From NCBI GenBank assembly GCA_039182865.1, contig JBCDBX010000003.1, forward strand, positions 1 through 64,000: DNA of 64,000 nucleotides, in the 5' to 3' direction. This stretch comes from UBA1858 sp039182865 (lineage in GTDB: Bacteria > Pseudomonadota > Gammaproteobacteria > UBA4575). The position numbers and the translations under genes are program-made. The notes beneath the pieces are model-generated. The model was not told the origin of the DNA. It did no database searches and saw nothing but the letters and a program-made list of their open reading frames with translations. Of this stretch, positions 9,575 to 18,353 are shown one piece after another (within the stretch, counting starts at the first letter, position 1; the number at the start of each line of letters is the position of its first letter).

Positions 9575-10897
9575 TTAAGAGGCCATTTGATGTTCGATTG
9601 ATTCTACCTCTTCAATCGTCTGCTCATGGCTTGGAAGTTTGAATCCTGACACGGATTTTTTAAGGCCATGAGATAAAACAGTTAATTCACTTACTGAACT
9701 AGCAGTCTTACTCGCACTATCTGATGATTGAGCAGTGATATCTTGAATAACATTCATTGTGGAGGTTATATTTGATGCTGCACTAGATTGTCGTGAAGAA
9801 GCCGTTGATATATTTTGAATCAATCCACTTAAATTGACAGATACTGATTCAATTTCCGAAAGTGCTTCACCTGCATCTTCTGCCAGTTTTGCTCCATTGA
9901 CAACATTAGTTGTACTTTGCTCCATAGACGAAACCGCTTCATTAATATCACTTTGAATTGTTTTAACTAATGCTTCAATTTGTTTGGTCGCATTACCCGC
10001 TCTCTCAGCAAGTCTCTGGACTTCATCAGCGACAACTGCAAAACCACGACCCGCTTCACCAGCACTTGATGCTTGAATAGCTGCATTTAATGCAAGGATG
10101 TTTGTTTGATCTGCAATTTCATCAATTAGTCCAACGATATTCCCAATTTCCTGAGAACTTTCTCCTAGTCGTTTAATTCGTTTAGAGGTTTCTTGTATTT
10201 GTTCTCTAATATTATCCATACCATCGATAGTACGACTTACAGTTTGAGCACCTTTATGAGCAATATCTACCGACTTTTGAGCGACCTCTGCGGAGGTGTT
10301 AGCATTCTTAGAAACATGCTGAACCGATGATGCCATTTCATTTATAGCAGAGGTGACATTAGCAATTTCACGTGATTGTGACTCACTAGAATTAGTTAAT
10401 TGACGAGTAATTTCCTGAGTCTGCACAGCAGCCTGGGATACTTTAACAGCAGTTTTATTGATAGTTGTAACTAGATTACGTAAAGCGTCAATTGAGAAGT
10501 TGACTGAATCTGCAATTGCACCTGTGATGTCTTCAGTCACAGTAGTATGTACAGTCAAATCACCTTCAGCTAGGTTTGTCATCTCGTCTAAGAGTAACAA
10601 AATTGCTTGTTGGTTTCTTTTATTTTGCTCATCAATAGCAAGTAGTTGTTTTTTTACTTTTTCACTCCAGCGTCTACTAAAAACGTAAAACGCTGTGATT
10701 GATAACACTCCAACTCCAAGCGCTACAGCAACAATCATATTTAATTGTTCAGGATTAAATAAAGAAGGCATCCATACTGCTGCTGATACTAGGCTTAACG
10801 AAATAACAACACCTGCAGATAGGCACAGCATGATGGTTATCGCAGCGCGATCTTTATCTCCAATTGTATTGCGTGGAATAATTTTTGGTACTGCCAT
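9575..10897 (-). CDS. pilJ: PilJ-type methyl-accepting chemotaxis protein lacking a periplasmic sensor domain
   Basis: This 440-residue chemoreceptor sits in the pilG-H-I-J-chpA order. Two transmembrane helices (about 22-43 and 53-74) are separated by only about 10 residues. A HAMP-like segment lies at about 95-145, followed by a long coiled-coil signalling domain with the hairpin tip ILALNAAIQASSAGEAGRGF near 262-281. P. aeruginosa PilJ has about 680 residues with a large periplasmic ligand-binding region, which is absent here. The C-terminus (EHQMAS) has no NWETF-type tether for CheR/CheB. An AGG-rich ribosome-binding site precedes ATG 10897. It probably signals to ChpA through PilI. Confidence 0.88.
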   Translation of the reverse strand: MAVPKIIPRNTIGDKDRAAITIMLCLSAGVVISLSLVSAAVWMPSLFNPEQLNMIVAVALGVGVLSITAFYVFSRRWSEKVKKQLLAIDEQNKRNQQAILLLLDEMTNLAEGDLTVHTTVTEDITGAIADSVNFSIDALRNLVTTINKTAVKVSQAAVQTQEITRQLTNSSESQSREIANVTSAINEMASSVQHVSKNANTSAEVAQKSVDIAHKGAQTVSRTIDGMDNIREQIQETSKRIKRLGESSQEIGNIVGLIDEIADQTNILALNAAIQASSAGEAGRGFAVVADEVQRLAERAGNATKQIEALVKTIQSDINEAVSSMEQSTTNVVNGAKLAEDAGEALSEIESVSVNLSGLIQNISTASSRQSSAASNITSTMNVIQDITAQSSDSASKTASSVSELTVLSHGLKKSVSGFKLPSHEQTIEEVESIEHQMAS

Positions 10898-11106
10898 CCT
10901 TAACCTCCAAAACCACTTTTAAATAGGCGGGCTCTCTTTGCTTCAAATATCCATTTGCTAAACATGCTAACCCATAGAATTTACTTACTTTTTTACAATA
11001 ACTTTGTACTGTCTATTTTCACCTGAAGCGTAAAAAGACGTGAAGCCTCTCATCACTTGATCTAAGGCTTTGATCGGTTTGGGTAGAAAAATGTCATTAA
11101 TGCAAA

Positions 11107-11643
11107 CTAATTCAGAGTTTTCTGAGCGTCATAAATACTTTTGTCTTGAAGAATTGCATGGATATCACATATGCCATAGTAAGTGTCATTTAGGTAATAA
11201 ACTCCTGTCATAAACTCAGTAACCGCACTATCCCAATGCGCAGGATAACTATTCCTTTTCTCATGCTCACTTATATTTAAAATACCCATCACCTGATCGA
11301 CAACCACCCCTAAATATAAGGACCGATTTTTATTGGTGATTACACGATGATTACTTAACCTTTTTACTGGATCAGAATTAAAAAGAAAGTTTTTCAAATC
11401 AACCAAGGTTAATAGCTCACCACGATGACTAGCAACACCAACTAACCAAGGACGAGAAATTGGTACTGAGGCATAATCAATTGTCATTAGCACTTCTGTT
11501 GAATTATCTAACGGCAAAAGAAAGTCATACTGGCCCACCTTAAAGTGTAATGTTTGAATTGATTGGCTAGCTTCAGATAATGGTGCACTAGGGTTGGATG
11601 TAAATTTTTGATCTAGCTCTTGTAAATAATTAAATGCAGACAT
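11107..11643 (-). CDS. pilI: PilI, CheW-like adaptor
   Basis: This 178-residue CheW-domain protein links PilJ to ChpA. It has the typical opening IQTLHFKVGQYDFLLPLDN and the central ASHRGELLTLVDLKNFL. It lies 11 bases after pilH and 209 bases before pilJ. That 209-base gap holds no open frame or clear hairpin that I could see. Confidence 0.87.
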   Translation of the reverse strand: MSAFNYLQELDQKFTSNPSAPLSEASQSIQTLHFKVGQYDFLLPLDNSTEVLMTIDYASVPISRPWLVGVASHRGELLTLVDLKNFLFNSDPVKRLSNHRVITNKNRSLYLGVVVDQVMGILNISEHEKRNSYPAHWDSAVTEFMTGVYYLNDTYYGICDIHAILQDKSIYDAQKTLN

Positions 11644-11654
11644 AGTTAATCAGA

Positions 11655-12020
11655 CTAGCAAACTATGAAGTTTTTAATTGACTCTAATAAACGCTTTCCA
11701 TTTACAGGTTTAGTGATATAAGCCTTAGCACCTTGCCTACTCGCCCATACTTGATCGGTTTTTTCGCTTTTTTGACTGACCATTACTACTGGTATTGCCG
11801 AAGTCTCTGGCGTTCTGGACAGTGAACGCGTTGCTTGAAATCCATTCATGCCAGGCATGACTACATCCATAAGAATAAGATCTGGCTTGTTGGATTTAGC
11901 CATCTCTATCCCTTGCTCACCACTTTCAGCCAGACTTATGTCATAGCCCACACCCACTAATAAGCTTTTCAAAAAGTGTCGCTCGGTTGGTGAATCATCA
12001 ATGATTAATATATGTGCCAT
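11655..12020 (-). CDS. pilH: PilH single-domain response regulator
   Basis: This CheY-like receiver has 121 residues. It carries the acidic pair IIDDS, the phosphoacceptor in LILMDVVMPGMNGF and the conserved lysine in ITKPVNGK. The start was set at ATG 12020, which has AGGAAA just upstream. A longer in-frame version reaching 12083 would add 21 residues with no homology and would overlap pilG. PilH is known to oppose or modulate PilG output on pilus retraction. Confidence 0.9.
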   Translation of the reverse strand: MAHILIIDDSPTERHFLKSLLVGVGYDISLAESGEQGIEMAKSNKPDLILMDVVMPGMNGFQATRSLSRTPETSAIPVVMVSQKSEKTDQVWASRQGAKAYITKPVNGKRLLESIKNFIVC

Positions 12021-12045
12021 ATACTTTCCTGCTAAATTCTTTATT

Positions 12046-12489
12046 CTAGTGGGCAGCTTTCTTATTGCTCTCTTCAGTACCATGACGATTTATTGCTTGC
12101 ATCAAATCATCGCGAGTAAATGGTTTTGTTAAATATTCCTCGGAACCAACTATACGTCCGCGTGCCTTATCAAAAATGCTATCTTTACTTGTCAGCATGA
12201 TGACAGGCGTATCTCTGAACTGACGATTATTTTTTATTAAGGTACAAGTTTGATAGCCGTCTAATCGAGGCATCATGATATCGACAAAAATAATATCTGG
12301 TTTTTGCTCTGCAATTATTGCTAAGGCTTCGAAACCATCTTCAGCAGTTATTACACTGCAGCCTTCTTTATTGAGCAATGTCTCTGCAGACTTCCTAATT
12401 GTCTTACTATCATCAATAATCATTACCTTAAGCGATGATGAGACGCCTGAACCTTGTTCAGCTTGATTTGATGGTGATGGTAAACCCAT
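12046..12489 (-). CDS. pilG: PilG response regulator
   Basis: This 147-residue CheY-like protein is the first gene of the Chp operon. The receiver has MIIDDS, IIFVDIMMPRLDGYQTC and the lysine in LTKPF. A loose N-terminal leader of about 20 residues precedes the first strand. In P. aeruginosa PilG promotes pilus extension and cAMP signalling. It is divergent from gshB, as in Pseudomonas. Confidence 0.9.
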   Translation of the reverse strand: MGLPSPSNQAEQGSGVSSSLKVMIIDDSKTIRKSAETLLNKEGCSVITAEDGFEALAIIAEQKPDIIFVDIMMPRLDGYQTCTLIKNNRQFRDTPVIMLTSKDSIFDKARGRIVGSEEYLTKPFTRDDLMQAINRHGTEESNKKAAH

Positions 12490-12695
12490 TGCGATTATCT
12501 ACTCCCATTTTTTCTATAGCTGCCACACTAGTCTCAAAATCGTTTATATTTGTGCGGCTTACGTTTAATTAATTTGCTGATATTCACAGTATTTGAACTT
12601 AACATACACACGTTACTCAACCCTGTAGCATCAAGGTAGGCCTAGAAGAAGTTAAGCCGACATAATGGCAAAATTGCCAGATGGAGGATCGAAGG

Positions 12696-13643
12696 ATGAC
12701 AATAAAACTTGCTGTAATCATGGATCCGATTGAATCAATCAAAGCCCATAAAGACAGTACATTTGCGATGTTATTAGAAGCGCAGCGCAGAGATTGGGAG
12801 CTTTATTACATTACTCCCAATAGCCTCTATGTTATTGATGGCAACTCATATGGCCAGACATCCCGCCTATACGTTGAAGACAATGAATCTGCTTGGTTCA
12901 GAACTGAGGCAGCTATGAATATCATGCTTGCCAGCTTTGATGTCATCCTAATGCGTAAAGATCCACCCTTTGATATGGAGTATATATACACCACATATAT
13001 TCTAGAACTCGCGAAAAACTCGGGATCACTTGTTATCAATGATCCAGCAGCTTTAAGAAATTGTAATGAAAAATTCTCTATTATGAATTTCCCTCAATGC
13101 TGTGTGCCAACATTAGTTACATGCAATCAAAGTAAGATTTTAGAATTTATTGATGAGTATGAAGAAATTATTGTTAAGCCAATGGATGCAATGGGTGGCA
13201 AATCAATATTCAAAATCTTACGGCAGGATAAAGATAAAAAAAATGTGGTTGATAAGATGACTCAACAAGGCAACACAACTATTATGACACAACGTTTCAT
13301 CCCGGAAATTACACAGGGAGATAAGCGGATACTCATTATAAATGGTGAGCCTGTCCCTTATGCTCTAGCAAGGATCCCAAAAGAAGGCGAACTATTAGGG
13401 AATTTGGCTGCAGGTGGGCGTGGCGAGGGCATAGCTCTAACTGAACGTGACTATTGGATTTGCTCAGAAATCAAAGATTCATTAGTTGATAATAGTATTT
13501 ATTTTGCTGGGATAGATGTTATAGGCTCTTACTTAACCGAAATTAACATTACGAGTCCCACATGTATTAGGGAGCTTGATAAACAATTCAATCTTAATAT
13601 TAGCGCTCAGCTTTTTGATGAAATCGAAGCATCACTAACTTAA
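12696..13643 (+). CDS. gshB: Glutathione synthetase
   Basis: This ATP-grasp enzyme joins gamma-glutamylcysteine and glycine. The chosen ATG has GGAGG eight bases upstream, which rules out the in-frame ATG at 12681. The resulting 315 residues match the family length. Visible motifs are AVIMDPIESI at the N-terminus, the substrate segment MRKDPPFDMEYIY, the ATP-grasp IIVKPMDAMGGKSIF and the C-terminal INITSPTCIRELD metal-binding strand. It is divergent from pilG. Confidence 0.96.
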   Translation: MTIKLAVIMDPIESIKAHKDSTFAMLLEAQRRDWELYYITPNSLYVIDGNSYGQTSRLYVEDNESAWFRTEAAMNIMLASFDVILMRKDPPFDMEYIYTTYILELAKNSGSLVINDPAALRNCNEKFSIMNFPQCCVPTLVTCNQSKILEFIDEYEEIIVKPMDAMGGKSIFKILRQDKDKKNVVDKMTQQGNTTIMTQRFIPEITQGDKRILIINGEPVPYALARIPKEGELLGNLAAGGRGEGIALTERDYWICSEIKDSLVDNSIYFAGIDVIGSYLTEINITSPTCIRELDKQFNLNISAQLFDEIEASLT

Positions 13644-13654
13644 ATATTTAAAAA

Positions 13655-14515
13655 ATGAATCAATCCGTCAGCATATCTTCTAACGATAGAATGAGTTTCA
13701 CCTTCATCTTTGCAATAGCAATTCATGCTCTTATTATTTTAGGTATTGGTTTTGAGTTCATTCGTAGCCAGCCTGCACCATCTTCAAGTATAGAGATCAT
13801 TCTAACGAAAACTGAAAACATTGAAGAACCTGATGATGCTAAAGTCATTGCAGAGCATAATCAAAAACAAAGTGGGAGAATTGATCAAGATGCAAGGCCC
13901 ACTTCACCTTCCATGACGCAAAATACTTTTTTAGATAAAAACAAAATTAGCAACGATGCATCAAATCACAATACCGCTCAACTTGAGCAAAATGAAATGC
14001 TCATCAATAGCAGTAATTCTGACCTTATGAAAATTGACAACCAAGTTGTCGAAGATACCTTAAAACAGAACATCCAGCACTCTCGCAAATCTCCTCAAAA
14101 TGTTGCGCAACTTGTGTCAGAACTTAATCGCGAAAAGCAGTTATATGCTAAGCGTCCACGCATTAATCACATCGATACTCTAAGTGCAAAATCAGCTATT
14201 GAGGCAAAATATATCAAAGACTGGGTTGAAAAAGTTGAGATCACAGGAAACCTGAATTATCCAAATCGAGCAAAACAAAATAGTTTATCAGGTACGCTGA
14301 TTATGAGCGTGCTGATCAATCAAGATGGTAAAGTCATCTCCTCTACAATACAGAAAAGTTCAGGTCTTTCAATTTTAGATAACGCCGCAAAGAAAATTGT
14401 CTCTCTCGCGGCACCTTTTAAACAATTCCCAAATAACATGCGGGATCAATATGATCAGCTAATGATAACCAGGACCTGGATATACGATAGCAACAATACT
14501 TTTACTACTAAATAA
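13655..14515 (+). CDS. TonB-family energy transducer
   Basis: This 286-residue protein has one N-terminal transmembrane helix (about 15-36), a polar linker of roughly 150 residues, and a C-terminal TonB-like domain from about residue 200 with YPNRAKQNSLSGTLIMSVLI. Known TonB proteins carry proton-motive force to outer-membrane receptors. The linker here is rich in Asn, Gln and Ser and lacks the classic Pro-Glu/Pro-Lys repeats. No exbB or exbD is adjacent. The gshB-tonB-yqgE-ruvX order is common in gammaproteobacteria, which supports the call. Confidence 0.82.
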   Translation: MNQSVSISSNDRMSFTFIFAIAIHALIILGIGFEFIRSQPAPSSSIEIILTKTENIEEPDDAKVIAEHNQKQSGRIDQDARPTSPSMTQNTFLDKNKISNDASNHNTAQLEQNEMLINSSNSDLMKIDNQVVEDTLKQNIQHSRKSPQNVAQLVSELNREKQLYAKRPRINHIDTLSAKSAIEAKYIKDWVEKVEITGNLNYPNRAKQNSLSGTLIMSVLINQDGKVISSTIQKSSGLSILDNAAKKIVSLAAPFKQFPNNMRDQYDQLMITRTWIYDSNNTFTTK

Positions 14516-14516
14516 T

Positions 14517-15086
14517 ATGATGGATTCGACTAACAACTTATGCTCACAAATACTTATCGCAATGCCATCATTAAACGATCCAAATTTTGCCAAGACTATC
14601 ACGCTCATATGTGAACATTCTCCAGAGCAAGGGGCTATGGGTATTGTCTTAAATTTACCGACCTCTTTACGCCTAAATGAGATGTTAGGTCAAATCAAAT
14701 TAGAAGAGAATAACTCTTCAATCAATGAAACTTATGTTCACTTTGGTGGACCAGTAGGAATGGATCAAGCTTTTGTTTTGCATGCGGATGATGTTCAATA
14801 CGAGTCAACCTTATCAATCACCAATAAATTATCATTAAGTGCTTCTAAAGACGCTTTCAGCTCTATTGCACAGTCAGCTGATCTTAATGACAAAATCATA
14901 ACTCTTGGATATGCAGGCTGGACTGCTGGTCAACTGGAATCCGAAATTTCAGCTAACTCATGGTTAGTGATCAGTTATGAATATGAATTGGTTTTTAATA
15001 CCGCGCCCTCAGAACAATGGATAGCAGCAGGAAATAGTATTGGAATTAATCTTAATCTTCTCAAATGTGATGCGGGACATGCATAG
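14517..15086 (+). CDS. yqgE: YqgE/AlgH family protein
   Basis: This 189-residue protein begins with the family signature LIAMPSLNDPNFAKTITLIC and has GAMGIVLNLPT, VHFGGPV and GYAGWTAGQLESEI. The molecular function is not well defined for the family, and regulatory roles have been proposed. ATG 14517 lies two bases after the preceding stop. It keeps the usual place before ruvX. Confidence 0.92.
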   Translation: MMDSTNNLCSQILIAMPSLNDPNFAKTITLICEHSPEQGAMGIVLNLPTSLRLNEMLGQIKLEENNSSINETYVHFGGPVGMDQAFVLHADDVQYESTLSITNKLSLSASKDAFSSIAQSADLNDKIITLGYAGWTAGQLESEISANSWLVISYEYELVFNTAPSEQWIAAGNSIGINLNLLKCDAGHA

Positions 15087-15153
15087 CAATTCATTTATAA
15101 GATAAGTATATCTTTAGGTTTTCACTTGCTCGCTAACAACGCATACTGTGACA

Positions 15154-15579
15154 ATGGATAATCAGTTATTCCTCGCATTTGACTATGGTGAACGACGCAC
15201 TGGTGTCGCGATAGGTCAAAGCCTAACGCTTAGCGCACAACCACTGGAAACCATCAGCGCTATCCAGAACATGCCAGACTGGAAAAAGATTGAGTCGATA
15301 ATCAGTGAATGGAAACCTGTCCAAATTGTTGTAGGTATTCCTGATAACTCATCACAGAACAAAGCACTTCGAAAAAAAATATATGATTTTTGTAACCAGC
15401 TAACAAGTAAATTTAATTTACCGGTTGTGACTCATGATGAAACACTCAGCTCTGATGCAGCCTATCGTTATTTGAAATCTAAACGTCAGGTATCTAAAGG
15501 TAAAATCAATAAACAAGACATCGATAAAATTTCGGCCGCAGTATTACTGGAATCATGGATGAATTCGAATATACCGTAA
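15154..15579 (+). CDS. ruvX: YqgF/RuvX RNase H-fold nuclease (pre-16S rRNA processing)
   Basis: This 141-residue protein has the RNase H-like motifs LAFDYGERRTGVAIG, IVVGIPDN and THDETLSSDAA. The family processes the 5' end of 16S rRNA precursor and is also described as a putative Holliday-junction resolvase. ATG 15154 is preferred, but an in-frame GTG at 15148 is possible. Neither has a strong ribosome-binding site. Confidence 0.9.
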   Translation: MDNQLFLAFDYGERRTGVAIGQSLTLSAQPLETISAIQNMPDWKKIESIISEWKPVQIVVGIPDNSSQNKALRKKIYDFCNQLTSKFNLPVVTHDETLSSDAAYRYLKSKRQVSKGKINKQDIDKISAAVLLESWMNSNIP

Positions 15580-15651
15580 ATCTAAATAGATGACGGACAT
15601 ATCTAATAATTATTATTCTGATCAGACAATTAAGATGATAATCTTCATAAT

Positions 15652-16149
15652 ATGAATACGAATGTTTCGGAGTTGCTAGATCAACTCACCTCTCAGACTA
15701 GAGATCTTCTGAAAAATATCGAAGTTGACCAGCCACTAATTGTCGGTATTCACACCGGTGGAATTTGGGTTGCGGATCACCTACATCACGCACTTGATAT
15801 AAATTGTGAAATGGGCGAGCTTGATATTTCTTTTTACCGTGATGATTTTAGTCGTCTAGGCTTAAACCCACAGGTTAAACCTTCCAAACTTCCCTTAGAC
15901 ATTACAGATCAACATATCATTCTAGTGGATGATGTCTTACATACAGGTCGTACCATTCGTGCTGCTTTAAACGAACTTTTCGATTATGGTCGACCAGCAA
16001 GCGTTCATCTTGCAGTACTGATTGACCGTGGTGAGCGAGAATTACCCATCGCCGCGCAAGCTGCTGGACAAGTAGTTGACCTAGCCCCTAATCAACATGT
16101 AAAACTAACTGGGCCAGATCCCCTAGCACTAGAACTAATCACTACTTAG
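15652..16149 (+). CDS. pyrR: PyrR, bifunctional pyrimidine regulator / uracil phosphoribosyltransferase
   Basis: This 165-residue phosphoribosyltransferase has the PRPP-binding segment IILVDDVLHTGRTIRAA and the early LIVGIHTGG loop. It is the first gene of a pyrimidine operon with pyrB 10 bases downstream. In Gram-positive bacteria PyrR binds leader RNA. I could not recognise a PyrR attenuator in the 72 bases upstream, so whether this one regulates is unclear. Confidence 0.92.
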   Translation: MNTNVSELLDQLTSQTRDLLKNIEVDQPLIVGIHTGGIWVADHLHHALDINCEMGELDISFYRDDFSRLGLNPQVKPSKLPLDITDQHIILVDDVLHTGRTIRAALNELFDYGRPASVHLAVLIDRGERELPIAAQAAGQVVDLAPNQHVKLTGPDPLALELITT

Positions 16150-16159
16150 CTGACGAAGA

Positions 16160-17077
16160 ATGCAACATTTTTTAACAACTGAATCCTTATCCAAAGATCA
16201 GTTGATTGCTATTCTTGATACTGCAGAGTCATTCACCAACGTTGACGAGCGCACCGTTAAGAAGGTCCCATTACTTCGTGGCAAAACGATCGTTAACTTA
16301 TTCTTTGAAGCCAGCACCCGAACTCGTACTACCTTTGAACTCGCGGCTAAGCGATTATCGGCCGATGTATTAAATATCAATATCGGCGCTTCAGCAACGG
16401 TTAAAGGTGAAAGCCTACTCGATACTTTGCGAAATCTTGAAGCAATGAATGTTGATATGTTTATTATCAGACATCAAGATAGTGGAGCTGCTGAGTTTAT
16501 TTCAAAACACATATCTCCTGGCATCAGCGTAATAAATGCGGGCGATGGGCGTCATGCCCATCCAACTCAAGCGATGCTGGATATGTTTACCATTCGAAAA
16601 ATTAAACAGGACTTTGAAACGCTTAAAATTGCGATTGTAGGAGATATCCTTCATTCGAGAGTTGCTCGATCTCAAATTCATGCACTGAAAACTTTAGGCG
16701 CAAAAGAGGTTAGAGTCATTGGACCACGCACTCTACTTCCAGCACGTGTAGACACGCTGGGCGTACAAGCTTTTCATAATATGGAGAATGGACTAAAAGA
16801 TGTCGATGTCATCATGATGCTACGTCTTCAAAAAGAGCGCATGCAAGGTGGTTTACTTCCCAGCGAACATGAATACTTCAAACTATTTGGTTTAACTCAG
16901 GAACGCCTAGCGCTCGCCGCCAACGATGCGACTGTAATGCATCCTGGGCCAATTAATCGTAGCGTAGAAATCAGCTCCGATGTCGCTGATGGTCCTCAAT
17001 CTGTGATTCTCGATCAAGTTTCATATGGTATTGCAGTACGCATGGCTATTATGTCGATCTTAGCAGGTAGTGAATAA
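16160..17077 (+). CDS. pyrB: Aspartate carbamoyltransferase catalytic chain
   Basis: This enzyme condenses carbamoyl phosphate with aspartate. The protein has 305 residues with the carbamoyl-phosphate motif FFEASTRTRTTFELA, the second FIIRHQDSGA and HPGPINRS near the C-terminus. No pyrI is present. Its last base is the first base of the next gene's ATG, so the two are translationally coupled, as in class A transcarbamoylase complexes with a dihydroorotase-like partner. Confidence 0.96.
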   Translation: MQHFLTTESLSKDQLIAILDTAESFTNVDERTVKKVPLLRGKTIVNLFFEASTRTRTTFELAAKRLSADVLNINIGASATVKGESLLDTLRNLEAMNVDMFIIRHQDSGAAEFISKHISPGISVINAGDGRHAHPTQAMLDMFTIRKIKQDFETLKIAIVGDILHSRVARSQIHALKTLGAKEVRVIGPRTLLPARVDTLGVQAFHNMENGLKDVDVIMMLRLQKERMQGGLLPSEHEYFKLFGLTQERLALAANDATVMHPGPINRSVEISSDVADGPQSVILDQVSYGIAVRMAIMSILAGSE

Positions 17078-18351
17078 TGAAGATTGAAATCAAGGATGCA
17101 CATATTATCGATCCTAGCATTGGGATAAACGAAATATGCAATCTCTATATTCAAGATCACAACATTGCAGCCATTAAAGATCCCCCGGAAGGTTGGAATG
17201 CTGATCACACGATTGATGCTCAAGCTCATTATCTCATTCCAGGTATTGTTGATATTGCGACACGTTTGCGTGAACCAGGACAAGAACACAAAGCCACGAT
17301 TGAAAGTGAAACACGCGCCGCGGTGAGCGCAGGTATTACAAGTGTTGTATGTCAGCCTGATACGAACCCAGTCGTAAATACACCTGCTGAAGTTGAACTT
17401 ATATTACAAAAAAATAATTCTGCAAATCATTGTCATGTTTATGTCATTGGTGCCTTAACTCAAAATTTAAGCGGCAATATATTAACTGAAATGGCGGCAC
17501 TCAAAGAAGCGGGCGTAGTCGGAGTGAGCAATTGTCATCAACCGCTCGCAAACAACTTAGTGCTGCGTCGTGCAATGGAATACGCCTCGGGACAAGAATT
17601 AACACTATTCATTCACCCCATCGACCATGCTTTATCAGGACAAGGTTGTATACACGAAGGCATGACAGCGACTCGAATGGGGCTAACAGGCATTCCCAAT
17701 GCCGCCGAAACAGCTGCGGTAGGTGCAATACTCGCATTAATCGAACAAACAAATGTACGTGTGCATTTTTGTCGTATATCTACTCAACGCTCGCTACAGT
17801 TACTTGAACGTGCAAAATTTGATGGTGCACCGATTAGTGCTGATATGTGTGCTCATCAATTATTTTTTAGTGATCAGGATATCAAAAGCTTCGATAGCAA
17901 CTATCACGTGATCCCACCTTTTCGAAGCCAAGTTGATGTCATCGGTTTGCGCAAACGTCTAAGCAATGAATTAATCTCTAGCATTTGTTCAGACCATCAA
18001 CCTCATGATGCAGATTCTAAACTAGCACCTTTCCCCTCCACCGAGCCCGGTATCTCATCTCTAGAAACCCTGCTTCCTCTGGTATTACGTTTAGTCCATG
18101 ATGAAGTGATTACACTTTCAATGGCGATATCATTACTCACGTACAAGCCAGCACAATTATTGAATATTAATGCCGGTAGTCTAGCTGCTGGCATGCCTGC
18201 AGACATTTGTATTTTTAATCCAGACTTGGAATGGGAACTCACACATGCAAATATCGTGAGCCATGGCAAAAATACACCTTTCTTGAATCAGACATTTAAA
18301 GGTAAAGTAACTCATACCTTGGTAAATGGAAAAATTGTCTACCAAACATAA
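17077..18351 (+). CDS. pyrX: Catalytically inactive dihydroorotase homologue (PyrX/PyrC')
   Basis: This 424-residue amidohydrolase-fold protein aligns with bacterial dihydroorotases over its whole length but lacks the zinc ligands. The DxHVHLREPG motif is DIATRLREPG (about residue 58), so both histidines are gone. The later HxCHxST is HFCRIST (about 229), losing a third. The aspartate in SDHQPH (about 305) is kept. Known inactive homologues in Pseudomonas are needed to assemble the PyrB dodecamer, so a structural role is inferred. An active pyrC must lie elsewhere. Confidence 0.9.
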   Translation: MKIEIKDAHIIDPSIGINEICNLYIQDHNIAAIKDPPEGWNADHTIDAQAHYLIPGIVDIATRLREPGQEHKATIESETRAAVSAGITSVVCQPDTNPVVNTPAEVELILQKNNSANHCHVYVIGALTQNLSGNILTEMAALKEAGVVGVSNCHQPLANNLVLRRAMEYASGQELTLFIHPIDHALSGQGCIHEGMTATRMGLTGIPNAAETAAVGAILALIEQTNVRVHFCRISTQRSLQLLERAKFDGAPISADMCAHQLFFSDQDIKSFDSNYHVIPPFRSQVDVIGLRKRLSNELISSICSDHQPHDADSKLAPFPSTEPGISSLETLLPLVLRLVHDEVITLSMAISLLTYKPAQLLNINAGSLAAGMPADICIFNPDLEWELTHANIVSHGKNTPFLNQTFKGKVTHTLVNGKIVYQT

Positions 18352-18353
18352 AT

